From positions 62,001-126,000 of the forward strand of contig CADCXA010000069.1 of NCBI GenBank assembly GCA_902806565.1: DNA of 64,000 bases, written 5' to 3'. The DNA is from Hypoxylon rubiginosum. Lineage: Eukaryota; Ascomycota; Sordariomycetes; Xylariales; Hypoxylaceae. Of the stretch, positions 11,101-20,911 are shown piece after piece. The notes beneath the pieces are model-generated. The model worked only from the letters and a program-made list of their open reading frames with translations, had not been told where the DNA came from and made no database searches. Numbering within the stretch: the stretch's first letter is position 1; each line of letters starts with the position of its first letter. The translations under genes and the position numbers were made by a program.

Positions 11101-12167
11101 TTGGGCGTGAGAATGTTTCTTGTCGAGCTCGGTTTCATGCGAGACTTGGAGTCGCGACGAGGCATCGCCAGTTTTTTATATTCGCGAATGTTCAATATCG
11201 AGACATGAAGATGCTTCATCGTACGTAGAATCCATATTTCATCGTATATCAACTAACCGACGGCCTATATACTGTCAGTGCGTTCTGACCTTTATCGTGC
11301 TCACATCGAAATCGTTACGCCACCTGTGACGTCGAAGCAAGCTTTGGACGATGCAGCCACAAATGTGCGGCTTGCGAAGCTTGGTCGTACAACTATCGGA
11401 TTGGCAATGATTAGGAAGTAAGGGCTGATTGGTTGTGCGATGCGGTCGCTCCGTAGGGATCGATCGGTAGCAAAGCCTTCAGAGTAATCAGGAGAGTAAG
11501 GGAGCCGATCGTTAGAGCAGCCCCGAGCAGCCCTACGCGCTACCGGACTGCCAGCACTACCTATCCTCTACAGAATCTCGATATGCTTCAAGGCAGGCGC
11601 TGAGAAAGATCCCATTGTAGAAATCGAGGGCCGTTTGTGGATTAAAATGAGATATTCCTAGGATCCCTAACACAAACACATGCAGCTGGCCCCGTAGTTC
11701 CTTGAGCAAACACAGTATGTTCCTCAAGAGCTGTTGTAGTCTTGACACTGTGTGGCCCTTACAAATTAGGTACCTAACTCACCAACTTCTTCTGCGGCAA
11801 AGAGCATAGAGGATGGTGTTGATATTTCGTATGTTAATACAGTATCCAACATTGATGCGAACAAGTTCTCCTGACAATACACTATCATCTGAAACCTATT
11901 TAGAGAAGTCTCCAATGGCATGATTCTCTTCGCTAAATCCCTCCATAACCTTCCTCTCCTCCTACCTCATGCCTCGACTAGGACCTTCCGGATCCTCAAA
12001 ATACATGTTCCAGAGGAACGGATCCACCTCGCCGGCGTCTCACCACGACAACTGCTCGCTCATTGTATCTTCCGCCCACCGGCGGACTTCCCCGGGGGGT
12101 CTGGTGGCTAATTTCGAACCGCTTACCCGCGAACGGCATCGTAGCTCGCTGTTGCGAAAGATCTAGA
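11101..12167. other. intergenic region
   Basis: Only short frames without recognisable similarity, for example 11557-11748 minus (63 codons, hydrophobic leucine-rich). No RNA gene seen. Confidence 0.4.
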
Positions 12168-12339
12168 GTCGGTGCTAGTATTTCGGGCCACTCCCAGGGA
12201 GGAGACCTGATTCGGTCACCATTTTTACGGAGGGTCTTCTTGGCCAAGATTCGGTAACAAAGGGAAAACTTGTAGGCGAAGAAGACCCTCCGTAAGACTA
12301 GCAATAGCACTGGGAGTGGCCCAATATACTGGCACTGAC
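12168..12339. mobile_element. foldback / MITE-like inverted-repeat element
   Basis: About 172 bp in which both arms read the same inwards. The outer 30 bp (GTCGGTGCTAGTAT... against GTCAGTGCCAGTAT...) match at about 26 positions, including a perfect 13-bp GGGCCACTCCCAG (12185-12197 and 12310-12322). An inner perfect 17-bp TTACGGAGGGTCTTCTT occurs at 12225-12241 and inverted at 12279-12295. The central loop is 37 nt. No target-site duplication is convincing. It is consistent with a decayed non-autonomous DNA transposon. Confidence 0.6.
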
Positions 12340-12859
12340 TTCACATCTCCGCACCCCCGGGCCACGACATGCTTCGAATGGTATCATGTCGCCACCCGAC
12401 GCATGCCTCGAACGGCGTCATGTCGTCCGAGGGCGCGGAGAATGCGAAGCCAGAGCTAGTAAGTGACGGCGGACCGCACATCACCCAGACAGCCCCAAGG
12501 CCCACACCCCATCTTCCTCGCTCTCGTCTTCCCCCAGCATCTTTTAAAAAAATGCGTTTTGGTCTCTTCACCCGTTGCTAGCTTCCTAATGGGCTTTGCA
12601 AGTGTCGGTATCAACACCGCCCCCGCTTCTATATCTCTTCGTTAGCAGAGCGGGTAGAGTGAACAAAGGCAGGGCAGATATTCTTACCTGGAGAAGAAGC
12701 TGCCCATGTTGCCGGCTTTCTTAGGGAAACGGCCCCATAGAAAGGGTGGCTGAGAATCCGCCGGCCGGACCGCCATGGTTCTTTACTAGTCTTGCGTCCC
12801 CCACCCCCCCTACTAGTTTTGCGTTCTATGCGTAGCTGGCGCGATGCGTAGCTAGCAAA
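12340..12859. other. intergenic region with a short imperfect repeat
   Basis: Two imperfect units around CGACATGC..CGAA.GG..TCATGTCG occur at roughly 12360-12390 and 12395-12426. Otherwise no gene is recognised; small frames on both strands overlap one another. Confidence 0.45.
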
Positions 12860-13395
12860 TAGCCGCCCCGACGGGTAGCTGGCATAACAGCCACCTCGAT
12901 AGGCAGCCGGCCTGTAGCTGGCCTGTAGCTGGCCGGCACCTATCTCAATGGGCAGCTGGAGCGCAGCCAGCACCCAGCCACCTGAGCAGGCAGCTGGCAA
13001 CCCAGCCACCTCGGCGGGCAGCCAACACGACAGCCGCCCTCGACAGGTAGCTTGCCGTACCAGCTACCTCGAGAAGCAGCCAACACACCAGCCGCATCAA
13101 GAAGTAGCTGGCCCAGCAGCCGCCTCGGCTGGTAGTTGGCAGCCCAGCCACCTGGATGGGTAGGACGCAAACAGCCACCTCAATAGGCAGCCGACGCAAC
13201 AGCCAGCCGCCTGGCGGGGCGGGCAGAAGAGCAGCCGCCTCGGCCAGCGCAGCCAGCACGCAACCACATAGACAGGCTGCCAGCTGAGCCAGCCAGCCAC
13301 GTCGACGGGGCAGCCAACGCAAACCGCCGCATCGACGGGCGGCCGGCACAACGGCCACCTGAATTGCTGGCCGTATACCGGCACGCAGCTGCTTT
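12860..13395. repeat. diverged ~28-bp minisatellite, about 18 units
   Basis: A GC-rich array of units averaging 28 bp with a consensus near GGCACACCAGCCACCTCGATGGGCAGCC. Most units are 27-29 bp with a few longer ones, and identity between units is modest, so the array is old. It creates overlapping spurious frames on the minus strand with repeated Trp/Gly/Leu-rich peptides. Starts are approximate. Confidence 0.8.
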
Positions 13396-13794
13396 TGATG
13401 CGCAGCCGCGTCCCCGCCTCAACTGAGATCCTTCAAGTTTGTAGCCAGCTGGTAGGCCTATCTCCCGAAGAGGTTAGACTATGAAAGTGCCTCGACACAG
13501 TTAGAGAAAGAACTGTACTCACTGGGGAGCCTTCAATAGGCAGTAAGTACCTAGGTACCCATTTCCTAGTTGAATATTGATAGGTTTCGGTGTTTTTAGT
13601 GGCGATGGGTATACCAGGGTAGGTAGGGGCTACAGCGGTCGTTTGTTTGACAGCTGTGCAGCTTCCGCGAAGCTGACGGCGAAGTCCATCACGAGTGTCT
13701 AGGTTAGCCATACGAAATGGCATGCCGGTCTCGGCCCCGGCCAGCAGCCTAGTATTGGCGCTGGTGATGCCGGCGAGAGACCGGACTAGCGGTG
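13396..13794. other. intergenic region
   Basis: A minus-strand frame of 123 codons (13433-13804) spans it but begins in the inverted repeat and has no recognised similarity. It is not annotated as a gene. Confidence 0.4.
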
Positions 13795-13846
13795 CTACTT
13801 CCAAAGGATCACCAGAGGTATCTTAGTGGTGATCCTTTGGAAGTAG
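13795..13846. repeat. perfect 20-bp inverted repeat with 12-nt loop
   Basis: CTACTTCCAAAGGATCACCA (13795-13814) is exactly complementary to 13827-13846, separated by GAGGTATCTTAG. The second duplicated copy at 13951 keeps only about 8 bp of the stem (GATCACCA...TGGTGATC). The hairpin could be a transposon end or extrusion site. Confidence 0.9.
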
Positions 13847-14083
13847 AGATGCTAGAGGGGTCTGGTCTGGTTGCTTGATGACTGGTGGAGGAGGTTTAGT
13901 ATGATGTGATGGTTAGGAATGGGAGACGACTAGTAGTACTGTTGTTGGTAGATCACCACAGGTATCTTAGTGGTGATCCTTTGGAAGCAGAGATGCTAGA
14001 GGGGTCTAGTCTGGTCTGGTTGCTTGGTGACTGTGGTGGAGGAGGTTTAGTATGGTGTGATGGTTAGGAATGGGAGACGACTA
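13807..14083. repeat. direct duplication of ~126-133 bp
   Basis: Copy 1 (13807-13932) and copy 2 (13951-14083) share long identical blocks beginning GATCACCA.AGGTATCTTAG and ending AATGGGAGACGACTA. They differ by a few substitutions and small indels, such as an extra TCTAG/TGG in copy 2. An 18-bp spacer separates them. The purine-rich GGTGGAGGAGG segment is repeated in both. No coding potential seen. Confidence 0.9.
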
Positions 14084-15142
14084 AGGGAAGAGACTGAGGG
14101 AAGAGAGTCGTGCAAAAAGAAAAAGAAAAAAAGGTACCTATAGTACCACCTTTTCGTGACATGGCAGGCGCAATGCATAGTGTTCGAGGATTAGGGCTCT
14201 TACTTCCGCAGATAATATGTCGGAATAGACTTGAATGGTGTGTAGTATATGTGATTTAGGGTGTAGAGTTGACACTGGGTCCAAGTGTGCTGGGAGCCCT
14301 GAGTGTCCTGGCTTAGGTATTGCTCGATAGTATATGATTGAAGTAGAGAATGTAGAGATGATGAGCTGATTATTATGTAGGAAGTGTTTAGAGATATTGT
14401 GCTGATTAGTATGTAGAGATTGTGTGTGGTGCTATAAGGTTGTTGGTAATGGTAACGTGAACGGTTAGAGAAGTTGAAGACGGTGTAGAAGTGGTGTTTT
14501 TTTTCTGCCGTCGAAGAGTTTCTAGTCGCGGCGGTGAAAAATAATATTTTTTATGTGCGTTGCCCAGTGCCAAAGTGCCTAATTATCCGAGTGTTATTCG
14601 AGAACGCGACAGTGGACTACGAAATGGCATTTCACGTGCTCGTGCACGACGCTTACACGACGTTTCTGGGCAACGCCTCCATTGATACTTGGTAACTACC
14701 TGATAGATAATTAGGGTGCATGCTAATACTTCACACTTGTATCTAGAGACTGCAATTAGGAGGGTTCTCTCTAGTATTCTATGTAGGTATGCAGGACAGG
14801 AGGTACCTAAGGGGTAGGTTCGCCTAACAACAAGGAGCCGCTAGGAAATACACATGAGTACATCTTTAGTATTTGCTTATAACGATGCAATTCGGCACGC
14901 GTAAAGGTGTTTGGGAATATCTGTGCCGAAAATACCTACCTAATGTATGCACCAGGCAATTATCGACCTAAGAGATCGAGCAGATATTCGCAACATTCAA
15001 CAGTTCTTTTTCAGGAGATAGCAACTTCAAATCAATGCACCTTTTTCATGCCTTGTAGCCTCACCTCAAAGAGAAAAGTCTAGGATCTCCCCTTTTTTGA
15101 TCATCTTGTGTTAGCTCTTGGTCACCAATTTCCAACGACAAC
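14084..15142. other. intergenic region
   Basis: T/G-rich spacer with no supported gene. GCGTTGCCCAG at 14557-14567 recurs inverted at 14666-14676, a short 11-bp inverted pair without a flanking duplication. Confidence 0.4.
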
Positions 15143-15760
15143 ATGTTCCAAAGCTTCAAAGGTCCCCAGGGACCGAAGCAGGAGGAGACAAACGAGCAAG
15201 AGATGCTAGCCACGGAACCTCCCAGCTTGTCAATGGGAGCAGGCTTCGATAGTGCCGCCCAAGAAACCACCGCGGTCGCCCTGTACCATCCCAACGCCAA
15301 TAGCCCCATCTACAACTTCATGGGAAACCCGACCAACGCCCTCACTACCACACTCTTCCACCAATTCCTCTCCGGTCTTACAACTTCCACCGGAAACATC
15401 TCCCTGATCCACAGACCCGCCAGAATCTCCGGCACGATCCACGGCATGTCTATCTTGCACCGCTGCCGCCTCAGCTCCCCGCTCTCCAACTTCCGCCTGC
15501 GCAAGAAGCACGTGAGGGACATCAAGCTGCTCTGCCGCCGCTTCCGGAACCGCGAGTTCAGCCGATCCGGGGCGCCCAAGACGCCCTGGGACTACGCGCA
15601 CGTGCTGCTGGCTTGCCGCAAGGACCTGGCCCGGGCCAAGAGACACGTGAATCTCCTCTGGGGCCCCGCCGTGATGGTAGAGAGGGAAGTGGAGGAAGTG
15701 GAAGAAGAAGAAGGAGAAGGTGCCGTCAGACGCAATAGGGGAAGGAGATTGACGATTTGA
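15143..15760 (+). CDS. small basic hypothetical protein
   Basis: A single-exon frame of 205 aa from ATG at 15143, not recognised. The N-terminal ~60 residues are acidic/polar with many Glu, Gln and Pro. The middle (NFRLRKKHVRDIKLLCRRFR) and following residues are Arg/Lys-rich with several Trp. The tail is a Glu run followed by a basic end (RRNRGRRLTI). There is no signal peptide or TM helix. GC-rich third positions and the intact ATG frame favour coding. The 12-bp G-rich minisatellite starts 43 bp after the stop. Overlapping minus-strand frames in this interval are made of Pro/Ser repeats from that array and look spurious. Confidence 0.5.
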   Translation: MFQSFKGPQGPKQEETNEQEMLATEPPSLSMGAGFDSAAQETTAVALYHPNANSPIYNFMGNPTNALTTTLFHQFLSGLTTSTGNISLIHRPARISGTIHGMSILHRCRLSSPLSNFRLRKKHVRDIKLLCRRFRNREFSRSGAPKTPWDYAHVLLACRKDLARAKRHVNLLWGPAVMVEREVEEVEEEEGEGAVRRNRGRRLTI

Positions 15761-15803
15761 AGTGTTGGAGGGGGGGGAGGGGGCTGAGTTTTGCTGTGTG
15801 GTA

Positions 15804-15900
15804 AGGGGATGGGCGAGGGGACGGGCGAGGGGACGGGAGAGGGGACGGGAGAGGGGACGGGGAAGGGGACGGGAGAGGGGATGGGAGAAGGGATGGGCGT
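15804..15900. repeat. 12-bp G-rich minisatellite, about 8 copies
   Basis: Tandem units of GGGGACGGGAGA / GGGGATGGGCGA type, just downstream of the small protein gene. The four-G runs on the + strand have G-quadruplex potential (inference). A short GA-rich run (GGAAGAGGAAGAAG) follows near 16020-16065. Confidence 0.9.
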
Positions 15901-16082
15901 GGTGATGGAGGATACAATCATAACGCCAGCCACTGTGGAAGTCTGTATTTATCAATAAAACAAACTGATTTGCTTTTCAAGTTAATATCCGCCACTGCTA
16001 AGTGTTAAGTGAAAGCTAGGAAAGAGGAAGAGGAAGAGGAAGAAGAAGAAGACGAGGCAGAGGAAGATAAAGGCTGGATTTC

Positions 16083-17144
16083 CTAAACTATCAGCTTCGT
16101 AATCAACTTCCCCTGATTCCCTCCGCTGAACAGCCTCATCCATATCTCGGGCTGCTCCTCGATCCTCCCCTCGACCACAGTCTCCCCATCCTGCAACTTG
16201 ATCCGGCCGTCCGCCGCCGCGCCGATCAGCTCCCCCAGGATCGCCGGCGCCTTGTCCAAATAATCCAGCATAATGAAGCCGCGGACCGTAATACGCATCG
16301 ATACGATCTCAAACCAGTTCCTCAAAGCCATAGGCTCCGCCGAATTATACGAGCTCAAAGCACCGCACACGGCCACCGTCCCGTGTCGCCTCACGCGCGT
16401 CAGCACCGCGTCCAGCACCTTCCCCCCCACGTTATCAAAATACACGTCCACCTCGCCGGGCGTCGCGGCCCGGAGGTCGTCCTCGAACGTCGGGCTCGCG
16501 TAGTTGACGCACGCGTCCGCGCCCAGCACGTCCCGCACCCACGCGCACTTGCCGTCGGACCCCGCGACGCCGACGACGCGGCCCGCGCCCAGCAGCCGCT
16601 TCGCGACCTGCACGGCCATGGGCCCCGTGGCGCCGGCCGCCGCCGACACTACCACCGTGTCGCCCGCCTTCACGCCGCCGGCGTACGCCAGACCCGCGTA
16701 CGCGGCGAGGCCCGACGCGCCGAAGGCGCCGAGGTAGTGGGTCAGCGGCAGGCCGTTAGGTAAGGGGGTTAAGGGCTGGGAGGTGGCGGCGTCGAGCACG
16801 ACGAGCTCGCTCCAGGTGCCGAGGTGGAAGTCCATGACGAGGTCCCCGACCTTAAAGACATCGGGCGCCGCGGACTCGAGGACCTCGGCGAGGACGCCGG
16901 AGCGCATGGGCGAGCCGACGGGCACGGTGGGCACGTACAGGCGGTCGGGGGCCACGGTGCTCTGGATGAAATTGCGCTGGCCGGTGTCGTTGGAGAAGTA
17001 CCGCACCCGGCACAGGATCTGGCCCTCCTTCAGGGGCGGCAGCGTCGCAGTCTGCAGCTCGAAGGTCGCATCGGGCCCGGAAAGAACCGGGGCGCCAGTG
17101 GGTTTGGAAGCGAGGATCCACTGCTTCGTGGTGCGGGATGTCAT
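16083..17144 (-). CDS. NADP-dependent medium-chain reductase (prostaglandin/alkenal reductase-like)
   Basis: A single exon of 353 aa from ATG at 17144. It belongs to the zinc-independent medium-chain dehydrogenase/reductase group (leukotriene B4 12-hydroxydehydrogenase / CurA / alkenal double-bond reductase family). Early residues read KQWILASKPTGAP. The nucleotide-binding turn is VVVSAAAGATGPMAVQVAKR, matching the AxxGxxG pattern of NADP-binding members, followed by VVGVAGSDGKCAWV. The FDNVGGKVLDAVL motif and the C-terminal GNQGKLITKLIV are typical. The cysteine and histidine zinc ligands of classical alcohol dehydrogenases are absent. The expected role is NADPH-dependent reduction of activated C=C bonds of enals or enones in the cytosol. 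The minus-strand frame is strongly GC-rich at third positions. Confidence 0.9.
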   Translation of the reverse strand: MTSRTTKQWILASKPTGAPVLSGPDATFELQTATLPPLKEGQILCRVRYFSNDTGQRNFIQSTVAPDRLYVPTVPVGSPMRSGVLAEVLESAAPDVFKVGDLVMDFHLGTWSELVVLDAATSQPLTPLPNGLPLTHYLGAFGASGLAAYAGLAYAGGVKAGDTVVVSAAAGATGPMAVQVAKRLLGAGRVVGVAGSDGKCAWVRDVLGADACVNYASPTFEDDLRAATPGEVDVYFDNVGGKVLDAVLTRVRRHGTVAVCGALSSYNSAEPMALRNWFEIVSMRITVRGFIMLDYLDKAPAILGELIGAAADGRIKLQDGETVVEGRIEEQPEIWMRLFSGGNQGKLITKLIV

Positions 17145-17539
17145 TATTAATTCGCGATAGTCATCTATTACTATAGATCGAGCATTATCTTGTATGAACC
17201 CCCATTACCTTCGTATTTATATATATACCTTACCTTGGCCTCGACGACCCCTAGGTAAGTCGGTCCGACGCTGACCGCTTCAGGTTGTCGCATAGGAATA
17301 TTCCTAGTTAACCCCCATTGACCACGCCATCCTAGGGAAATGGTAGGCAAAATCTTACATACCCCTCACAAGGGTAGGAAATGCCATCTAGTGACTAATT
17401 GCGGTGATATTTTTACGTTTATTTCGTCAAGCTTGGCGTCTTGAACCCGGCCCTGTCTATCACAGCCTAGGTATGTATGTGGAGAATGAATGCGAATTAC
17501 GTGGCTAGACATTGGAAGAAAGAAAAAAAAAAGAATCAT
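17145..17539. other. intergenic spacer
   Basis: AT-rich promoter-like segment with TATATATATACC near 17220 upstream of the reductase. No gene recognised. Confidence 0.4.
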
Positions 17540-17639
17540 TGCCCAACACAGGAATCGAACCTGTTGCCTCCTCATTTCGAGGTATTATCCTTACTAAGGA
17601 AGATACTAGTGAGGCGCTCTACCGATGAGCTAGTCGGGC
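17540..17639 (-). tRNA. tRNA-Thr(AGU) with 28-nt intron
   Basis: Folds on the minus strand. The acceptor is GCCCGAC/GTTGGGC and the D arm is GCTC...GAGC. The anticodon stem is CCTCA/TGAGG. The T arm is ACAGG-TTCGATT-CCTGT, with discriminator A. The loop C-T-A-G-T-A gives anticodon AGT (read as IGU, Thr). The intron of 28 nt begins one base after the anticodon, contains a TCCTTAGTAAGGA self-complementary hairpin and ends before A38. The intron is unrelated to that of the tRNA-Thr(CGU) at 2962-3047. Confidence 0.93.
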
Positions 17640-18080
17640 CAGGTAAGATTCGATCCAGAATCTGGGATCGCACGACGATTTTCTACTGTGTTAAACAAAC
17701 TTATATCCGATGCTCCACCCTACCACCATGCAAGTACTTAAGATTGGTCTACGTGGCCATCCACTTGATTAGACTCGGTTGCATAATACACGTTCAGGAA
17801 CTAAGGATCATTTGGTAAAAACTGGTTGACAAGTCATTTTAGGCAAAGGTCGAGAGGATGGGAGAGGGAAAAACATCGTGGGCAGGAGACTTGATATTGG
17901 TGACATACCAGTCGCGGGAACGGGTTATGGTTTGGCAGTATAGATTGCATCCTAGCTTCTAATTTTTACCTAGTACTAAGGTACTATCTTGATATATGAC
18001 CATCCCTGTAGCTCTTTTCATACAACGAAGGTACAGTCTGTTCGAGGAGTAAAATCCAGTTCTTTGACATCGCATCCCAA
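17640..18080. other. intergenic spacer
   Basis: Between the tRNA and the 3' end of the aldehyde dehydrogenase gene. No gene or repeat found. Confidence 0.45.
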
Positions 18081-19583
18081 TCACAGCTTCGAAAACACCG
18101 TCGCCACGCTCCCGCCCATCTCGACGAGCGTGCTCTTATTCCGAACCCAAGCCTCGAGCCCCTTACGCCCGTTCTCCACGCCCACGCCGCTCTGCTTCCA
18201 CCCGCCGACCGCCATCTCGGCCGGGCTCTCCCCCCACGTGTTCACCCACGCGATGCCCGCCTGCAGGCGCGCCACGACGCCGTGGCACGCGTCGACGTCG
18301 CGCCCGACCACCCCCGCCGCGAGCCCCATGTCCGTCGCGTTCGCGCGCCCCACCGCCTCGTCCACCGCGTCGTACGCCAGGATCGCCATCACGGGACCGA
18401 AGATCTCGTCTTTTACGATCGCCATGTCGTCCGTGCAGTCCGTGAACACGGTCGGCCGCACCCAGTACCCGTCCCGCAGCGCGGCCGGCAGGCCGGTCGG
18501 GGGCTCGGGACCCCCGCAGAGCAGCGTCGCCTTGTCGGACGCGACGCCGTGCTTGATGTAGGAGATCACCTTGTCCCGGTGGACCCTGCTGCTCAGGGGG
18601 CCGAAGTTGGTCGCGGGGTTGAAGAGGTCGCCCGCGCGGACGTACTTCATCTTCTCGACGAGGACGCGCTCGAACGACGTCTTCATGGCGCGCGGGACGA
18701 ACACGCGCGTGCCGTTCGTGCACACCTGTCCCGTGCTGTAGAAGTTCGCCATCATCGCCACGTCTACCGCCTGGTCGACCGCGGCGTCCGGCAGGACTAC
18801 GAGCGGGCTCTTGCCGCCGAGCTCCATCGTCACGTATTTCATCTCGCCGGCAGCGGCGCCGGCTACCTTCTTCCCCGTGCTGATCTGTCCGGTGAAGCTG
18901 ACCTTCGCAATAGTAGGGTGCTTCGTGAGGTAGGCGCCGACGTCGCCGGCGCCGTACACGACGTTGAAGACGCCGTCCGGAACGCCGGCTTCGCGGTAGA
19001 GGCCTGCTAGGTACTCCGCATGCAGCGGCGTGAATTCGCTCGGCTTATACACCATGCAGTTGCCGGCCGCCAAGCAAGGCGCCGACTTCCACAGCGCGAT
19101 CTGGATCGGATAGTTCCAGGCGCCTATGCCGGCGCACACTCCCAAGGGCTCCTTGGATGTGTAGACCATGGCGTCGGGCCTGAGGCGGAAGGACTCGCCG
19201 TTTAACCCACCGCTGCCTACTAAGTTGGCGAAGTACTCTAGAACATCCGCTCCGGTAACGATATCTACCGTCGACGTCTCCGAGAACGGTTTCCCGGTGT
19301 CGATAGTCTCGACGCGTGCGAGAGCATCATTGTGTTTACGTAAGAGAGCGACGGCGCGCTGTAGTATTCTTGCCCGTTCTACCGGCGGTGTACTAGACCA
19401 CGACGGGAAAGCTGACTGGGCGGACTGGATTGCGGCGTCGATTGATTTAGGCGACGAGTTATATATCTTGCATGTCGACTCTCCATTTGACGGATCGATG
19501 GACTCAAAGTGACCGGAGGACTCCGCTGTAGGTTGCGGTTGTCCCGCGTAGAAAGTGTATCGATCTACATCTTTAAACGCCAT
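18081..19583 (-). CDS. betaine aldehyde dehydrogenase
   Basis: A single exon of 500 aa from ATG at 19583; the longer frame would start with TTG. It is an NAD(P)-dependent aldehyde dehydrogenase that oxidises betaine aldehyde to glycine betaine. Visible residues are the substrate/oxyanion Asn in AWNYP (W156, N157), PSEFTP, the general base Glu254 in VTMELGGKSP, and the nucleophile Cys288 in STGQVCTNGTRVFV. IFGPVMAI and the C-terminal KSTLVEMGG are also typical. The Cys context GQVCTNGTR is the BADH form. It sits head-to-head with a choline oxidase gene across 1.3 kb, so the two together convert choline to betaine for osmoprotection or choline catabolism. No peroxisomal SKL-type end is present (ends FSKL, which is PTS1-like but weak). 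Confidence 0.93.
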   Translation of the reverse strand: MAFKDVDRYTFYAGQPQPTAESSGHFESIDPSNGESTCKIYNSSPKSIDAAIQSAQSAFPSWSSTPPVERARILQRAVALLRKHNDALARVETIDTGKPFSETSTVDIVTGADVLEYFANLVGSGGLNGESFRLRPDAMVYTSKEPLGVCAGIGAWNYPIQIALWKSAPCLAAGNCMVYKPSEFTPLHAEYLAGLYREAGVPDGVFNVVYGAGDVGAYLTKHPTIAKVSFTGQISTGKKVAGAAAGEMKYVTMELGGKSPLVVLPDAAVDQAVDVAMMANFYSTGQVCTNGTRVFVPRAMKTSFERVLVEKMKYVRAGDLFNPATNFGPLSSRVHRDKVISYIKHGVASDKATLLCGGPEPPTGLPAALRDGYWVRPTVFTDCTDDMAIVKDEIFGPVMAILAYDAVDEAVGRANATDMGLAAGVVGRDVDACHGVVARLQAGIAWVNTWGESPAEMAVGGWKQSGVGVENGRKGLEAWVRNKSTLVEMGGSVATVFSKL

Positions 19584-20911
19584 GGTGTTGAGGTTAATAA
19601 AATGTTTATTCGTGTCAATACGATACGACTGCGATGTGGACCCCGTCAACGGCAATAAGAAGGTGATGAGCCGTAGGCTGTTGTTTACAAGATCCTAATG
19701 GTATTATCTTTCCGCAGCCTCTCAGTGAGTCGTAGGGTATATCTTCAACTGGGATATGAAGATAGGAATAACCGGCAGCAAAGCCTGGGGAGGGCTAGCG
19801 TGATGTTTTGAGTTGTATTGTACCTATCGTGAAATATTAACAGGATAATCCCTGCTATCAATTGCTGATACGATTTCACGAAGCAGAGATTGGGTCCGAA
19901 GTTGTTGTTGTTACTAATACGAATCACAGTACGGGGCACTCGAAGGACGAGCTTCGGACGTGGGGTCTCTTATTGGTTCGGGCCGGATAGGCAAATAGGG
20001 GATCACCGTTCACCTTTTACCGTTTTCACGTCATCTATCTTGGAGAGCGGAGAAAACGATGCTGGCAACTCTGCGGCTCTTGTCTCAGATCTCTCGAGCT
20101 GACCCCGCCGGCCCCGCTGACAACCGCCCAATTGGTAGGATGGCTGGTTGGATCTCCAAGTAACCAAGTAACCAAGGTTGTAGATTGGTAGAGTTAGCTG
20201 GCTAGTTTCCAGGCTTCTTATGCCAGTAACTGGAAAAGTTCTCTAGTGGCCTTCGGACATCCTCGGGCTGACGGCAGCTTAACTGCTTTAAGGGGGGAAG
20301 CTAACGTTAGTTGCGTCTTTTTGATATGGAGTAGAAGATTTTACTCACGTCTCGAGATAAGAGTTTTTAAGGGTGGCAACCTTGAAGTAAAAATACCAAA
20401 ACAGCCAAAGGTAGAACTGCTATTAAGAAGGATGGAACTGCATTAGCTGGCCAGGTTATCTTTCCCATCTTTGGACTGGCCCAGCCAACCATCTAGCCAT
20501 CCAGCACCATCGAAACAAGATAGACCTATTCGAGTCTTGTCCTCCCCCGCGTGCATACGCATATCTGGTCGACTACCTAGATACGAGTCAGGCCATTCAC
20601 CGCTCCGCGTGCGGGATCGTGCCAGGTCTGTATAATTACGGGCCAATAACGAACGATAAGGGTCCCATACTAGAAAATCCGTGCAGCGCTTGACCGATTC
20701 CCGAACCGGCTTGGCAAGTTTGCTAATCGAACGCTCGCTCGCCCCGAAGGATTGTCGCATTAATAGATCCGGACTGCCACATGGTTGTGTGGTCGGAGTT
20801 GAGACATCATAAGACCTTCAGCTTCGAGTATAACGTATTCTGCTGATCAGAGTACTATCTTGCATAAATTACCTACCTACCTTATAAGTACCTAGATAGC
20901 TGCTGGAAAGG
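19584..20911. promoter_or_regulatory. shared divergent promoter region of the choline-to-betaine gene pair
   Basis: A 1,328-bp gap between the ATGs of the betaine aldehyde dehydrogenase (minus) and the choline oxidase (plus). No supported gene lies in it. Divergent arrangement suggests co-regulation, but no specific operator can be named; short frames at 20443-20760 and 20246-20446 are unconvincing. Ladder-like CTACCTACC/TAGGTA runs near 20870-20895 precede the + strand gene. Confidence 0.5.

Noticed and set aside
13433..13804. 123-codon minus-strand frame
   Set aside because: Starts within the hairpin repeat and has no recognisable similarity or splice partner.
14557..14676. 120-bp segment bounded by an 11-bp inverted repeat GCGTTGCCCAG
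   Set aside because: Repeat is short and there is no flanking duplication; chance or a very decayed element.
15230..15955. Minus-strand Pro/Ser-rich frames opposite the small basic protein
   Set aside because: They consist largely of the translated 12-bp G-rich minisatellite and lack a credible start or domain.
18163..19010. Overlapping frames inside the betaine aldehyde dehydrogenase gene
   Set aside because: Arg/Gly-rich shadow frames of a GC-rich coding sequence.
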